Shown: positions 1 to 8,276 of the stretch, in pieces
Position numbering within the stretch: position 1 is the first letter of the stretch
How the letters are laid out: each line of letters begins with the position of its first letter
From: an uncultured Rhodobiaceae bacterium
GTDB lineage: Bacteria > Pseudomonadota > Alphaproteobacteria > RS24
NCBI GenBank assembly: GCA_937907245.1
Contig: CALCUM010000003.1
Span: 124,001-188,000, forward strand
DNA: 64,000 nt
Reading direction: 5' to 3'
Notes under the pieces: generated by a model
Databases searched by the model: none
Seen by the model: only the letters and a program-made list of their open reading frames with translations
Told to the model about the DNA's origin: nothing
Made by a program: the position numbers and the translations under genes

Positions 1-1
1 G

Positions 2-685
2 GAAACCGCAGGCCGCAGCCCCGAGCAATATATGCCGCTCCTCAAAGACGCGGGCATTAAAGTCATTCACAAATGCACCAGCGTTCGTCACTCTTTGAAA
101 GCCGAAAGAATTGGCTGCGATGCGGTGAGTGTCGATGGTTTTGAATGTGGTGGTCACCCGGGTGAAGATGACATTCCAAACATGATTTTGCTGCCGCGCG
201 CGGCCGAAGAACTGACCATTCCTTTTGTCGCCTCGGGCGGCATTGGCAATGCCAAGCAATTGGTTGCCGCTTTGGCGCTGGGCGCGGATGGCGTAAACAT
301 GGGCACCCGCTTCATCGCTACCAAAGAAGCGCCGGTTCACCAAAACGTAAAAGACGCGCTAGTTGGGGCCAGCGAGCTGGACACGACTTTGATTATGCGT
401 CCGCTACGCAATACCGAGCGGGTTTTGAAAAATGATGCGGTGAACCGTATTCTCGAAAAAGAGAAAGAACTGGGCGCCGACATAAAAATCAATGACATTA
501 TGGATGAAGTGGCTGGCGTTTACCCGAAAATCATGTCCGATGGCGACATGGACTCGGGGGCGTGGAGCTGCGGCATGGTCGCGGGTCTTATCCACGACAT
601 CCCAAGTTGCCACGATCTTATCAGCGGCATGATGAAAGAAGCGGACGAGATAATTTCGACACGTCTGAAAGCTTTCGCCGCTTAA
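2..685 (+). CDS. nitronate monooxygenase, 5'-truncated by window edge
   Basis: C-terminal 227 residues of an FMN-dependent nitronate monooxygenase (2-nitropropane dioxygenase family), which oxidises alkyl nitronates such as propionate 3-nitronate to aldehydes or ketones plus nitrite. The frame is open from base 2, so the gene begins outside the window; the first internal ATG (32) is not the start. Visible are the glycine-rich phosphate loop region DGFECGGHPG followed by acidic residues, the FVASGGIGN strand-loop that binds FMN phosphate, and the GADGVNMGTRF strand near the end of the TIM barrel. Followed immediately by an intrinsic terminator, so it is the last gene of its unit. The family assignment is secure; the substrate is not. 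Confidence 0.88.
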   Translation, partial: ETAGRSPEQYMPLLKDAGIKVIHKCTSVRHSLKAERIGCDAVSVDGFECGGHPGEDDIPNMILLPRAAEELTIPFVASGGIGNAKQLVAALALGADGVNMGTRFIATKEAPVHQNVKDALVGASELDTTLIMRPLRNTERVLKNDAVNRILEKEKELGADIKINDIMDEVAGVYPKIMSDGDMDSGAWSCGMVAGLIHDIPSCHDLISGMMKEADEIISTRLKAFAA

Positions 686-704
686 GCCCCTTTTATAAAA
701 TAAG

Positions 705-740
705 AAAAGCCCCGCCCTCTTTTGAGAGCGGGGCTTTTTT
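705..740 (+). terminator. intrinsic terminator after nitronate monooxygenase
   Basis: AGCCCCGC and GCGGGGCT form an 8-bp GC-rich stem, extended inward by CCTC/GAGA with one mismatch around a TTTT loop, followed by a run of six T. A run of A on the 5' side lets it also act on the opposite strand, where the alkylsulfatase gene ends at 800. Confidence 0.9.
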
Positions 741-753
741 GTACCTGACCCCC

Positions 754-800
754 AGGCTCGTTTCCAGAGGCTCGTTTCCAGAGGCTCGCTTCCAGAGGCT
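754..800. repeat. 14-bp tandem repeat, 3.4 copies
   Basis: The unit AGGCTCGTTTCCAG occurs at 754-767 and 768-781, with a one-base variant at 782-795 and a partial copy at 796-800. It lies between the terminator and the alkylsulfatase stop codon and just touches that stop. The unit length is not a multiple of three, consistent with a non-coding location. Confidence 0.9.
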
Positions 801-2758
801 TAAGGTGTGACGATATTAAAGTCTGGGTTGAACTCGTCCAAATTGCCGAACACTTTCATCAGAGCCAATGGATTGCCACCGACTTTGACATTGCCTTTAA
901 CAATCTCTTTCGGGAAGCTGGTTTTACCCACCGCCACGGCATTGAAGATAGCGCGGGTAAGGGTCAGTGACGCATCCGGATTTTTAGCCTGTTTATTCGG
1001 GATATTGTTCAGCACGCTATTGTCGAGCGAGAGAACAAATTTCTCTTTCGTGTCGGTGAAATCCAAATTGATTTTCACTTCCACATCATCCAAACCTTCC
1101 GGATTAAAGCGGACGGCCATGAAGTCTAGGAACATACCGGTTGGCACAGAACTGACGACATCTTGGCTGGCGGTGCGAATGCTTCCGCCCTGAACAACGC
1201 CTTCACGCAATTCTTGCGCGCCCGTTAGGTAGAAATTGCGCCAAGGGCCGCTTTCTGCCTGATAGCCCAATTGCTCATAGGCATCGGCCAAGAGCGCGCG
1301 GGCTTGTTTGTGTTTTGGATGGGCGAACACATAATGGTTTAAAAGCTCCGACGCCCAGCGATAATCGCCCGCCTCGGAAGCTAATTTGGCTTGGCGCAGC
1401 AGCCCATCTGGGCCACCTGCCAAGGCCATCATTTTGCGGCCTCGAACTTCGGGTTCTTGTGGGTCTAAATTGGCTGGTACGCCATCGAAAAAGCCGAGAT
1501 AGAAATTATAAACGGCGCGCACATTGTGGCTCACGGTGCCGTAATAATCACGGTTGTAAAACTCTTGCGCCAAGGATGGCGGCAAATCCAACATGTTGGA
1601 AATCTCGGTCGACGTATAGCCTTGGTTCATCAGACGCACGGTTTGGTCATGCATGAAACGATACATATCGCGTTGCTTGGAAATATACTCCATGCCTGCC
1701 TCACGGCCCCAACGCGGCCAATGGTGCGAGCCGAAGACGACATCTGTGCGGTCGCCGAACAGCTCCACCATATCGGTTAAATGACGCGACCAGACCAGCG
1801 CATCGCGAATTTTCGCGCCACGCGGCGTGTAAAGATTATGCATCACGCCGTTAACTTCCTCGGCCACGCAGAGCGCTTTGAGATGCGGCAGATAAAAAAC
1901 AAATTCAGCCGGCGCTTCGGCGCCTGGCGTGAGTTGAAACTCGAACTCAATGCCATCGAGGATGAGTTTTTGTCCGGTCTTGGTAATCGTATCTGTTGGT
2001 GTAAGCAAAGTGATGGAACCAAAAGCGACACTTTTACCAAGGCCACTATCAATGGCGCCTTGCGGGGTGGCGGGCAGCAAATTGCCGAACATATAGCCCG
2101 CGCGACGGCCCATGGCATTGCCGGCAATCACGTTCTCGCTCGACACTTCTTTCACAAAATGCTCCGGCGCGACAAACCGAATGCGGCCCGAGGCAAGGTC
2201 TTTCTCATTGGCCAAAGCCCGTATGCCCGCGAAATGGTCGGCGTGGCTATGTGTGGCCAAAATCGCTTTCACCGGACGCTTGCCAAAATGGCTATCGACC
2301 AGCGCCATGGCAGCATCCATAGTTTCTGTGGCGGTTAGCGGGTCAACCACAATCCAGCCTGTTTTGCCTTCGATGAAGGTCACATTTGCCAAGTCATAAC
2401 CGCGCACTTGATAGATGCCTTTGCGGACTTCAAAAAGCCCATGAATGGCATTGAGTTTGGCTTGGCGCCATAGGCTTGGGTTCACTGTATCGGGGCGCGG
2501 GCCATCGAGATATTCCATGCCCGTCATATTCCAGACCACGCGCCCAGCTTTATCTTTCACCACTAAGGCGTCTGGCTTGGCCAGCAGGCCCCGCGTAGCT
2601 AGTTTAAAATCTTCCGTGTTTTCAAACGGCAGGCGCTCGATTACTTTTTCATGCGCTACCTTGGTTTTTGCACTGGCCGGTTTGCGCTCAAAGTCGGCGC
2701 TATGGACGCTGCCGAGTGTAAAAAAACTAGCGATTAAAAGTGATACTATATGTTTCAT
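800..2758 (-). CDS. SdsA1/BDS1-type alkyl sulfatase (metallo-beta-lactamase fold), secreted
   Basis: Predicted 652-residue linear primary alkylsulfatase that hydrolyses sulfate esters such as dodecyl sulfate to alcohol and sulfate. The N-terminus is a signal peptide (basic MKH, a hydrophobic segment, small residues before SADFE), so the enzyme is probably periplasmic or exported. The metallo-beta-lactamase zinc motif THSHADHFAG is present, followed by the helical dimerisation part and a C-terminal SCP2-like domain from about residue 525; this three-part layout and length match SdsA1. I place the start at ATG 2758, which has GGGGGAA just upstream, rather than the in-frame TTG at 2770. It is transcribed alone. 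Some members of this architecture act on other esters, so the physiological substrate is open. Confidence 0.85.
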   Translation of the reverse strand: MKHIVSLLIASFFTLGSVHSADFERKPASAKTKVAHEKVIERLPFENTEDFKLATRGLLAKPDALVVKDKAGRVVWNMTGMEYLDGPRPDTVNPSLWRQAKLNAIHGLFEVRKGIYQVRGYDLANVTFIEGKTGWIVVDPLTATETMDAAMALVDSHFGKRPVKAILATHSHADHFAGIRALANEKDLASGRIRFVAPEHFVKEVSSENVIAGNAMGRRAGYMFGNLLPATPQGAIDSGLGKSVAFGSITLLTPTDTITKTGQKLILDGIEFEFQLTPGAEAPAEFVFYLPHLKALCVAEEVNGVMHNLYTPRGAKIRDALVWSRHLTDMVELFGDRTDVVFGSHHWPRWGREAGMEYISKQRDMYRFMHDQTVRLMNQGYTSTEISNMLDLPPSLAQEFYNRDYYGTVSHNVRAVYNFYLGFFDGVPANLDPQEPEVRGRKMMALAGGPDGLLRQAKLASEAGDYRWASELLNHYVFAHPKHKQARALLADAYEQLGYQAESGPWRNFYLTGAQELREGVVQGGSIRTASQDVVSSVPTGMFLDFMAVRFNPEGLDDVEVKINLDFTDTKEKFVLSLDNSVLNNIPNKQAKNPDASLTLTRAIFNAVAVGKTSFPKEIVKGNVKVGGNPLALMKVFGNLDEFNPDFNIVTP

Positions 2759-2800
2759 GGTTTCCCCCAATACCCGCGCTTTCTTAACGCGCTATTTGTT

Positions 2801-3526
2801 CTAAATCTTTTTTGTCTTCGCTTCTATTATTTTTCGCCCCCGTGGGCTTGCACAGGCGGCGGAGTGGGCTTGCACAGGCGGCGGAAAGGCATGTTCTTGC
2901 TCGCCATCTAAATACAGCGAGTATTTTTGCATGACGCGTGAAAAATTCGGCCAGTCTAAAAACCGCAACACCCAATCGCGCACATTGGGCAATTCCAGAT
3001 GTTCGTCGAACCAATTTATATCGGCGATGCGGAACTGGCGCACGAAAGGCAGCAAGGCGACATCTGTATAAGAGGGTGTATCGGCGGGCGCGGCTCCGCC
3101 CAACCAATCGCCGGTCAAGCGCGCCTCTAAAGGAGCCAGCAACCGCACGCAATGGTCGCGTTGTTCGGTTACATCCACGGCTTCTTCGGGGAAGCGCGTG
3201 GCATATTTATAGCGGTCTAAATGATGTTTGAAGTCTGTGTCGAAAAGGTCGATGACCGCGTCGTCTTTATTTGGCAGCCAGTTTAGCGGATCATTTTGCG
3301 CTAGCGCCCAATCCATCACGGCGCGGCTTTCGTCTATCACCTCGCCCGATGGCAAACGCAACACGGGCACGGTGCCTTTGGGCGAAAGCGCGAGCATGGC
3401 TTCGGGTTTATCGCGCAATATAATTTCGCGCAAAACCACAGGCACTTCGGCCACGGCGACGGCCATGCGGGCGCGCATCGCATAGGGGCAGCGCCGAAAA
3501 CTATAGAGCTGGGGTAGCTCAGTCAT
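2801..3526 (-). CDS. glutathione S-transferase family protein
   Basis: 241-residue cytosolic GST-like protein. The N-terminal thioredoxin fold begins LYSFRRCPYAMRARMA, with the CPYA motif placing a cysteine at the active-site position, as in omega/GrxB-like GSTs. The second half is an all-alpha GST C-terminal domain (about residues 90-215). The ATG at 3526 overlaps the stop of the upstream trhO by 8 bp and has GAGAGA upstream. The last 20 residues are low-complexity (AACASPRGRK and on) and arise from a perfect 22-bp duplication at 2842-2885 that changes the reading frame; without it the protein would end about 16 residues earlier. Substrate unknown. Confidence 0.82.
   Translation of the reverse strand: MTELPQLYSFRRCPYAMRARMAVAVAEVPVVLREIILRDKPEAMLALSPKGTVPVLRLPSGEVIDESRAVMDWALAQNDPLNWLPNKDDAVIDLFDTDFKHHLDRYKYATRFPEEAVDVTEQRDHCVRLLAPLEARLTGDWLGGAAPADTPSYTDVALLPFVRQFRIADINWFDEHLELPNVRDWVLRFLDWPNFSRVMQKYSLYLDGEQEHAFPPPVQAHSAACASPRGRKIIEAKTKKI
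2842..2885. repeat. 22-bp perfect tandem duplication in the 3' end of the GST gene
   Basis: The unit beginning GTGGGCTTGCACAGGCGG occurs back to back at 2842-2863 and 2864-2885. Being 22 bp (not a multiple of 3), it shifts the reading frame of the GST C-terminus. With a single copy the frame would read HAFPPPVQAHGGEK then stop. Confidence 0.9.
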
Positions 3527-4553
3527 TGGCTCTCTCGGGTGCGCTCTCGGGCGCGCTCTCGGGTGCGCTCTCGGGCGCGCTCCCATCCCCCTGTTGGCCG
3601 ATGTGTTCTTCGCCGCGCGCGCGGGCTAATTTGATTTGCTTCTGGCGTTGGCGAAAGCGCAAGCGGTCGGCTTCCGAATGGGTATCGATGCAATGCTCGC
3701 ACGAGATGCCCGCCTCATAGGCCGGGTGCTGCTTTTGCGTTTGGGTCAGTGGCATTCGGCAGCCGTGGCACATGTCATAGTCGCCCTCTTTGAGCCCATG
3801 TTTGACGCTGACGCGCTGGTCGAAGACGAAGCAATCGCCGTCCCATTTGCTGTCGGTCTCGGCCACGGTTTCGAGGTATTTGAGGATGCCGCCTTCGAGG
3901 TGGAAGATGTTTTCAAAGCCTTGGCCTACCAGATAGGCGGTGGCTTTTTCGCAGCGAATGCCGCCGGTGCAAAACATGGCGATGTTTTTTGGCTTTTCGG
4001 CTTCGTCTAATTTGGCCAGATAGCCATCCACCCATTCGGGGAATTCTCGGAACGACTTGGTTTTCGGGTTCACCGCGCCTTCGAAAGTCCCGATGGCGAC
4101 TTCAAAGGCATTGCGCGTATCGATGACCAACGTGTCGGGGTCGGCGATGAGCTGGTTCCAATCTTTGGGGGCGACATAAGCGCCGACGTCTCCGACGGGG
4201 TCAATATCGGGCTGGCCCATGGAGACGATTTCTTTTTTGAGGCGCACTTTCATGCGGTGAAAACTGGCCTCGGAAGCGAAGCTGAATTTCGGGGAAATAT
4301 CGGCAAGGCGCGCATCGGCGGCGAAAGCCTGCATAAGGGCTTCGAGCGCGGTTTGCGAGCCGCAAACCGTACCGTTAATGCCTTCGGGCGCCAGCAGAAT
4401 AGTGCCCAGCAAACCCGCTCGGCGGCAATGGGTTTGCAAAATCGGGCGCACGGCTTCGAAGTCATCGAGGCGCACGAATTTATAAAACGCAGCCACAACA
4501 AAAGGCGTCTCGGCAGGCGCGGCAGGCACCGCTATGGGGGAGGTCATGCTCAT
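3519..4553 (-). CDS. trhO: tRNA uridine(34) hydroxylase (rhodanese-domain TrhO/YceA)
   Basis: About 344 residues. TrhO hydroxylates U34 of tRNAs at the start of cmo5U/mo5U wobble formation. It carries the N-terminal TrhO domain (FYKFVRLDDFEAVRPIL, LAPEGINGTVCG), a central rhodanese domain with active-site cysteine in MFCTGGIRCEKA, and a C-terminal Cys pair region (CHGCRMPL, CEHC) typical of the family. The C-terminus ends in four SAPE repeats encoded by a 12-bp tandem repeat at 3532-3582. The start is uncertain: ATG at 4553 or 4547 is preferred to the upstream TTG at 4568; none has a strong Shine-Dalgarno. It precedes the GST gene with an 8-bp overlap, so the two are probably co-transcribed. 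Confidence 0.9.
   Translation of the reverse strand: MSMTSPIAVPAAPAETPFVVAAFYKFVRLDDFEAVRPILQTHCRRAGLLGTILLAPEGINGTVCGSQTALEALMQAFAADARLADISPKFSFASEASFHRMKVRLKKEIVSMGQPDIDPVGDVGAYVAPKDWNQLIADPDTLVIDTRNAFEVAIGTFEGAVNPKTKSFREFPEWVDGYLAKLDEAEKPKNIAMFCTGGIRCEKATAYLVGQGFENIFHLEGGILKYLETVAETDSKWDGDCFVFDQRVSVKHGLKEGDYDMCHGCRMPLTQTQKQHPAYEAGISCEHCIDTHSEADRLRFRQRQKQIKLARARGEEHIGQQGDGSAPESAPESAPESAPERAND
3532..3582. repeat. 12-bp tandem repeat, 4.25 copies, in the 3' end of trhO
   Basis: The unit CTCTCGGGTGCG alternates with CTCTCGGGCGCG at 3532, 3544, 3556 and 3568, with a partial unit at 3580. The alternation makes a 24-bp higher-order unit. It encodes repeated APES on the minus strand and keeps the frame. 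Confidence 0.92.
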
Positions 4554-4656
4554 GGGGGGAATGTGCAAGAAATCGGCACGGATTTCAATTGTCTTTGCTA
4601 AGAGGCGTGACTAGGCTGGGCGGCAAGAAAAGAACATCCTGCAAAAGGAGCGGAAA

Positions 4657-4728
4657 ATGGCTGATTACTATAAAGCAGAATTAACGGCGGAAGAGCGCGC
4701 GGAGTTTGGCGCAAAATTAATGAGATGA
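4657..4728 (+). CDS. 23-codon ORF in front of the TPR gene (probable displaced N-terminus)
   Basis: ATG at 4657 has a good Shine-Dalgarno (AAAGGAGCGG) and reads MADYYKAELTAEERAEFGAK before ending in TGA at 4726-4728, overlapping the ATG (4725) of the TPR gene. Restoring one A in the AAAA tract at 4713-4716 would continue this frame as INEMTTRIEAD, directly into the TPR protein. I therefore read it as the original start of the TPR gene, separated by a one-base deletion, a programmed frameshift or a sequence error. A genuine coupled leader peptide is the alternative. Confidence 0.5.
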   Translation: MADYYKAELTAEERAEFGAKLMR

Positions 4729-6197
4729 CGACTCGCATCGAGGCTGATTCAAATGACGCTGAAGCTTATCGAATACGTGGCGTTTATCTCGATGAACTGA
4801 GACAATACGAAGCCGCAATGGCCGATTACAACAAGGCGATTGAGCTTGAGCCAGATTATGCCGATGCCTACAATAAACGTGGCATTGCTAACAATGTCCT
4901 CAAGCAATACGAAGCCGCAATAACCGATTGTGACAAGGCCATTGAGCTTAAGCCAGATTTTGCCGAGGCCTACAGAAATCGAGGCATTGCTCACCATCAC
5001 CTGAAACAATACGAAGCCGCATTCGACGATTATGACAAAGCCATTGAGCTTAAGCCAGATTATGCCGATGCCTACAATGGTCGCGGCATTACTCACAAAG
5101 CCCAGAAACAATACGAGGCCGCATTCGACGATTATGACAAGGCCATTGAGCTTAAGGCAAATAATGTCACGGCCTACATTAATCGCGGCATTACTCACAT
5201 AGCCCAGAAACAATACGAGGCCGCATTCGACGATTATGACAAGGCCATTGAGCTTAAGCCAGATTTTGCCAATGCCTATTGTTATCGTGGCAATGCTCGC
5301 GTTGGCCTGAAACAATACGAAGCCGCATTCGCCGATTATGACAAAGCCATTGAGCTTAAGCCAGGTTTTGCCGATGCCTTTTATAATCGCGGCATTGCTC
5401 ACAGTGGCCTGAAACAATACAAAGCTGCAATCGCCGATTTTGACAAGGCGATTGAGCTTGACCCAATCAATCCCAGCTACATACACAACCGTGCGGTAGC
5501 GATGGCTTTTCAAGAATCTGAAAAAGAACGCGAGGAAATGTCTGCGCGCCTAGAAGAAGGGTTTGATACAAAACTTAGTGAGGCACTCGAAGAGCAGTCA
5601 GATGAATTTGCCGCTCAGGCAGGCCAGCTACTCGGCAATTTAAAAGACAACATTGACACGCTTGGTAGAGAGAAGCGCAGGCATGGGCGTAACACTCTTG
5701 GGCTCAGTATCTTACAAGCTTTAATTTTCCTATTTTGGTTAGCTGGTCTTTATTGTTATTTTACAGAGAACGTACTTGATACAGTTGGCTTTCGTCATCC
5801 AATGGCAGTCCTGCCTTATATATCCATCGCCCTTGTAATTTCGACACCCGTGATTTGGGGGCTGAAGATATTGGGTCAAAATATTTTAGAGGCTAAAAGC
5901 CTTAAGCAAGATGCCCTGCGTCGTTTATTCATCGAAAACAATCTGAGGCGCATACCTACCAGCAACTCAGCAGAAAGAGAAATTCGTCAAAAAATGCTGG
6001 CCGGATATTTCACAAGCTGGCAAAACAATTCGCCTGTCGAGATATTGTTGCAGCTAAACTCGAGGCGCATTGGCCCAGAAACATTTTTAGACCGCATTCT
6101 ACCCATTGGCTCAAAACCGAATTATACCAAACTGGCGGATAAACAGGCTCTCGCCTCCCCTCCAATCAAGCCCCCAACGTCCGACGGCGTTAGCTGA
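4725..6197 (+). CDS. TPR-repeat membrane protein
   Basis: 490 residues from ATG 4725. Residues about 10-255 hold seven near-identical 34-residue tetratricopeptide repeats of the type YEAAFDDYDKAIELKPDY; adjacent units are almost identical even at DNA level (102-bp period from about 4746 to 5475). A charged, probably coiled-coil segment (about 265-320, KEREEMSARLEE) follows, then two hydrophobic segments (about 326-348 and 362-385) that look like membrane helices, then a cytoplasmic tail. TPRs mediate protein-protein contacts; partner and function are not recognisable. This start has no Shine-Dalgarno of its own; the better one belongs to the ORF at 4657. Flanked by unrelated genes and probably a single transcription unit. 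Confidence 0.75.
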   Translation: MTTRIEADSNDAEAYRIRGVYLDELRQYEAAMADYNKAIELEPDYADAYNKRGIANNVLKQYEAAITDCDKAIELKPDFAEAYRNRGIAHHHLKQYEAAFDDYDKAIELKPDYADAYNGRGITHKAQKQYEAAFDDYDKAIELKANNVTAYINRGITHIAQKQYEAAFDDYDKAIELKPDFANAYCYRGNARVGLKQYEAAFADYDKAIELKPGFADAFYNRGIAHSGLKQYKAAIADFDKAIELDPINPSYIHNRAVAMAFQESEKEREEMSARLEEGFDTKLSEALEEQSDEFAAQAGQLLGNLKDNIDTLGREKRRHGRNTLGLSILQALIFLFWLAGLYCYFTENVLDTVGFRHPMAVLPYISIALVISTPVIWGLKILGQNILEAKSLKQDALRRLFIENNLRRIPTSNSAEREIRQKMLAGYFTSWQNNSPVEILLQLNSRRIGPETFLDRILPIGSKPNYTKLADKQALASPPIKPPTSDGVS

Positions 6198-6207
6198 CGG
6201 CGACCCG

Positions 6208-6309
6208 TTTTGGTGGGCGGGGACAAGCGACGCCAACTTGTTGGCTTGGAGCGCGCTCTAGGTTAGGGCGCAGCCCTGACATGGAGCTTTAGCCAAGCTT
6301 CCACCAAAA
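6208..6309. repeat. 102-bp element bounded by inverted repeats
   Basis: TTTTGGTGG (6208-6216) is perfectly complementary to CCACCAAAA (6301-6309). Inside, GCTTGG (6244-6249) pairs with CCAAGC (6293-6298), and small hairpins can form at GCCAAC/GTTGGC (about 6232-6245) and AGGGC-GCA-GCCCT (6265-6277). It occupies nearly all of the space between two convergent genes. It could be a structured 3' RNA or a small palindromic repeat element; no transposase is nearby. Confidence 0.4.
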
Positions 6310-6350
6310 GAAAAAACAACCGAAGGACAAAAACAAACTCGGTTCGAATT

Positions 6351-8126
6351 TTAGTACCCCACAGCCCTATCGTCTTCCCCACGGCTCGCGTCCGCCGCGC
6401 CTTCCAGCGTGCCGTCTTCTTGCACCACAATCGCCTCCACGCGGCCCAGCGCGTATTTGAAATGTGGCCACGGATACAGCTTATGCTCGCGCGCCAGCAG
6501 CCCGCGCATGTTGCTTACGCTCATCGTGCCTTTTTCTAGCATCACGAAATCTGGCTGCCATTGGCTGTGGCTTTTTCGGGCATGCACCGCTTGTTGCGCC
6601 GACATATCAAAGTCGATGAGGTTTAAAAGCGTTTGAAATACCGAGGTGATAATCGTCGCGCCGCCCGGAGTGCCGACCACTATTTTTAACGCGCCGTCTT
6701 TTTCCACGATGGTCGGCGTCATCGATGACAACATGCGTTTGCCCGGCGCGATGGCATTTTTATCATCGCCCACGAGGCCGAATTGATTGGCGTGGCCCGG
6801 TTTGATGGAAAAGTCATCCATCTCATTATTGAGGAAAAAACCCCCGCCCTGCACCACCAGCTTGGCGCCGAAATTACCGTTTAACGTGGTGGTGATGGAA
6901 ACCGCATTGCCTTGCGGGTCGACGATGGAGAAATGCGTCGTCTCGACGCTTTCAATGACCCGCACAAGGCCCGGTTTTACTTGCTCGCTTGGGGTTTTAA
7001 CGCGCATCGAAATATCGCCATTGCGCGCCGCGATATAGGCTTTATCGGTCAGGGTTTTTATGTCTACTGACACGAAATCTGTGTCGCCCATATGGGTGGC
7101 GCGGTCGGCGTAGACGCGGCGTTCTAGCTCGGTCATCAGGTGAATATGCGCCGCAGAATTATGCCCCATGGCGCCAATGTCATAGCTTTCCGCGCCCTGT
7201 AAAAGCTGTGCCAAGGCCACGCCGCCAGACGAGGGCGGCGGCATGGAAATGACCGTATGGCCGCGATAAGAAAACTCTATCGGCTTGCGCCAGACGGCCT
7301 CATAGGCGGCTAAATCTTGTAGGCTAATCAGCCCGCCGCCAGCCATCATTTCCTCGGTGATTAAATTGGCGGTCTCGCCCTTATAAAAATCGTCGCGGCC
7401 TTGGGTGGCGATGCGGTCTAGGGTGCGGGCTAAATCTGGAAACGTAATTCGCTCGCCCGCCTCCCAAGCGCCCTCTGGCTTTACCACGGCGGGCGAGAAG
7501 CGGTTTACCTCGCGGAAATCTTGTTGATAACGGTTGAACATGCGCGCCGCTTTCGGCGTTAGCTCAAACCCGCTTTGCGCCAAATGAACACTGGGGCGCA
7601 CCAGCGCATCCCATGGTTTAGAGCCAAAGCGCTCGTGCAAGGCCACCATGCCCGCCACACTGCCCGGCACGCCCACCGCAAAATGACCCTTGAGGCTAAG
7701 CCCTTTAATCACCTCGCCCTGCGCGTCTAAATACATGTCTCGGCTGGCTTCCAAGGGGGCGCGTTCGCGAAAATCTAACGCGCCGCGCTCGCCATTGGCC
7801 AAGCGATAGACCATAAAACCGCCGCCGCCGATATTGCCCGCCTGCTGGTAAACCACGCTCAAAGCAAAGTTAACCGCCACCGCCGCATCAAACGCATTGC
7901 CGCCATCGCGCAGCACATCGCGGCCAATTTCGGACGCCAAAAAATGCGCCGAAACGACCATCGCCTCATCGCCCGTTACCCCCGCAGGCGCCAAACGCCA
8001 ATGATGCGCCACATGCACTGATTGCAAATGCAGAAATGGGCCCATAAACATAAGCGCCACCATGGCGGCAATTGCCCATGCGGGTTGCTTTGCAGAGACG
8101 GGGGTCTGAGAGCTAACTTTGGACAT
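6351..8126 (-). CDS. ggt: gamma-glutamyltransferase (glutathione hydrolase) proenzyme
   Basis: 591-residue Ntn-hydrolase precursor that cleaves glutathione and other gamma-glutamyl amides outside the cytoplasm. An N-terminal hydrophobic segment (about residues 16-36) serves as signal or anchor. The autoproteolytic site is visible as ESVE|TTHFSIVD, putting the nucleophile at Thr396; the small-subunit motifs LNGNFGAKLVV, LNNEMDDFS and MLSSMTPTIV follow. Large-subunit motifs GGNAFDAAVA and GNIGGGGFM are intact. The ATG at 8126 has AAGGAAA upstream. It is divergent from the dienoyl-CoA reductase gene, with the 150-bp spacer 8127-8276 holding both promoters. Confidence 0.93.
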   Translation of the reverse strand: MSKVSSQTPVSAKQPAWAIAAMVALMFMGPFLHLQSVHVAHHWRLAPAGVTGDEAMVVSAHFLASEIGRDVLRDGGNAFDAAVAVNFALSVVYQQAGNIGGGGFMVYRLANGERGALDFRERAPLEASRDMYLDAQGEVIKGLSLKGHFAVGVPGSVAGMVALHERFGSKPWDALVRPSVHLAQSGFELTPKAARMFNRYQQDFREVNRFSPAVVKPEGAWEAGERITFPDLARTLDRIATQGRDDFYKGETANLITEEMMAGGGLISLQDLAAYEAVWRKPIEFSYRGHTVISMPPPSSGGVALAQLLQGAESYDIGAMGHNSAAHIHLMTELERRVYADRATHMGDTDFVSVDIKTLTDKAYIAARNGDISMRVKTPSEQVKPGLVRVIESVETTHFSIVDPQGNAVSITTTLNGNFGAKLVVQGGGFFLNNEMDDFSIKPGHANQFGLVGDDKNAIAPGKRMLSSMTPTIVEKDGALKIVVGTPGGATIITSVFQTLLNLIDFDMSAQQAVHARKSHSQWQPDFVMLEKGTMSVSNMRGLLAREHKLYPWPHFKYALGRVEAIVVQEDGTLEGAADASRGEDDRAVGY

Positions 8127-8276
8127 ATGAATAACGGTTTCCTTGAGGGGTTATAAATAACTTTGGTTTCTATGAGCTTAGTCATAATCCTCGCCCTCGC
8201 CACCAGAAAAACCAAAACTGTGCCTTGTAAGACTAGAAATTGCGCTCTAGGATTTAGCGCTTATAGGGAGAGTATC

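Noticed and set aside
4749-5513. 254-codon open frame on the minus strand across the TPR gene
   Set aside because: It is a by-product of the 102-bp repeats, which keep the opposite frame open; its product is a mirror repeat with no family pattern, and the plus-strand TPR signature is unmistakable.
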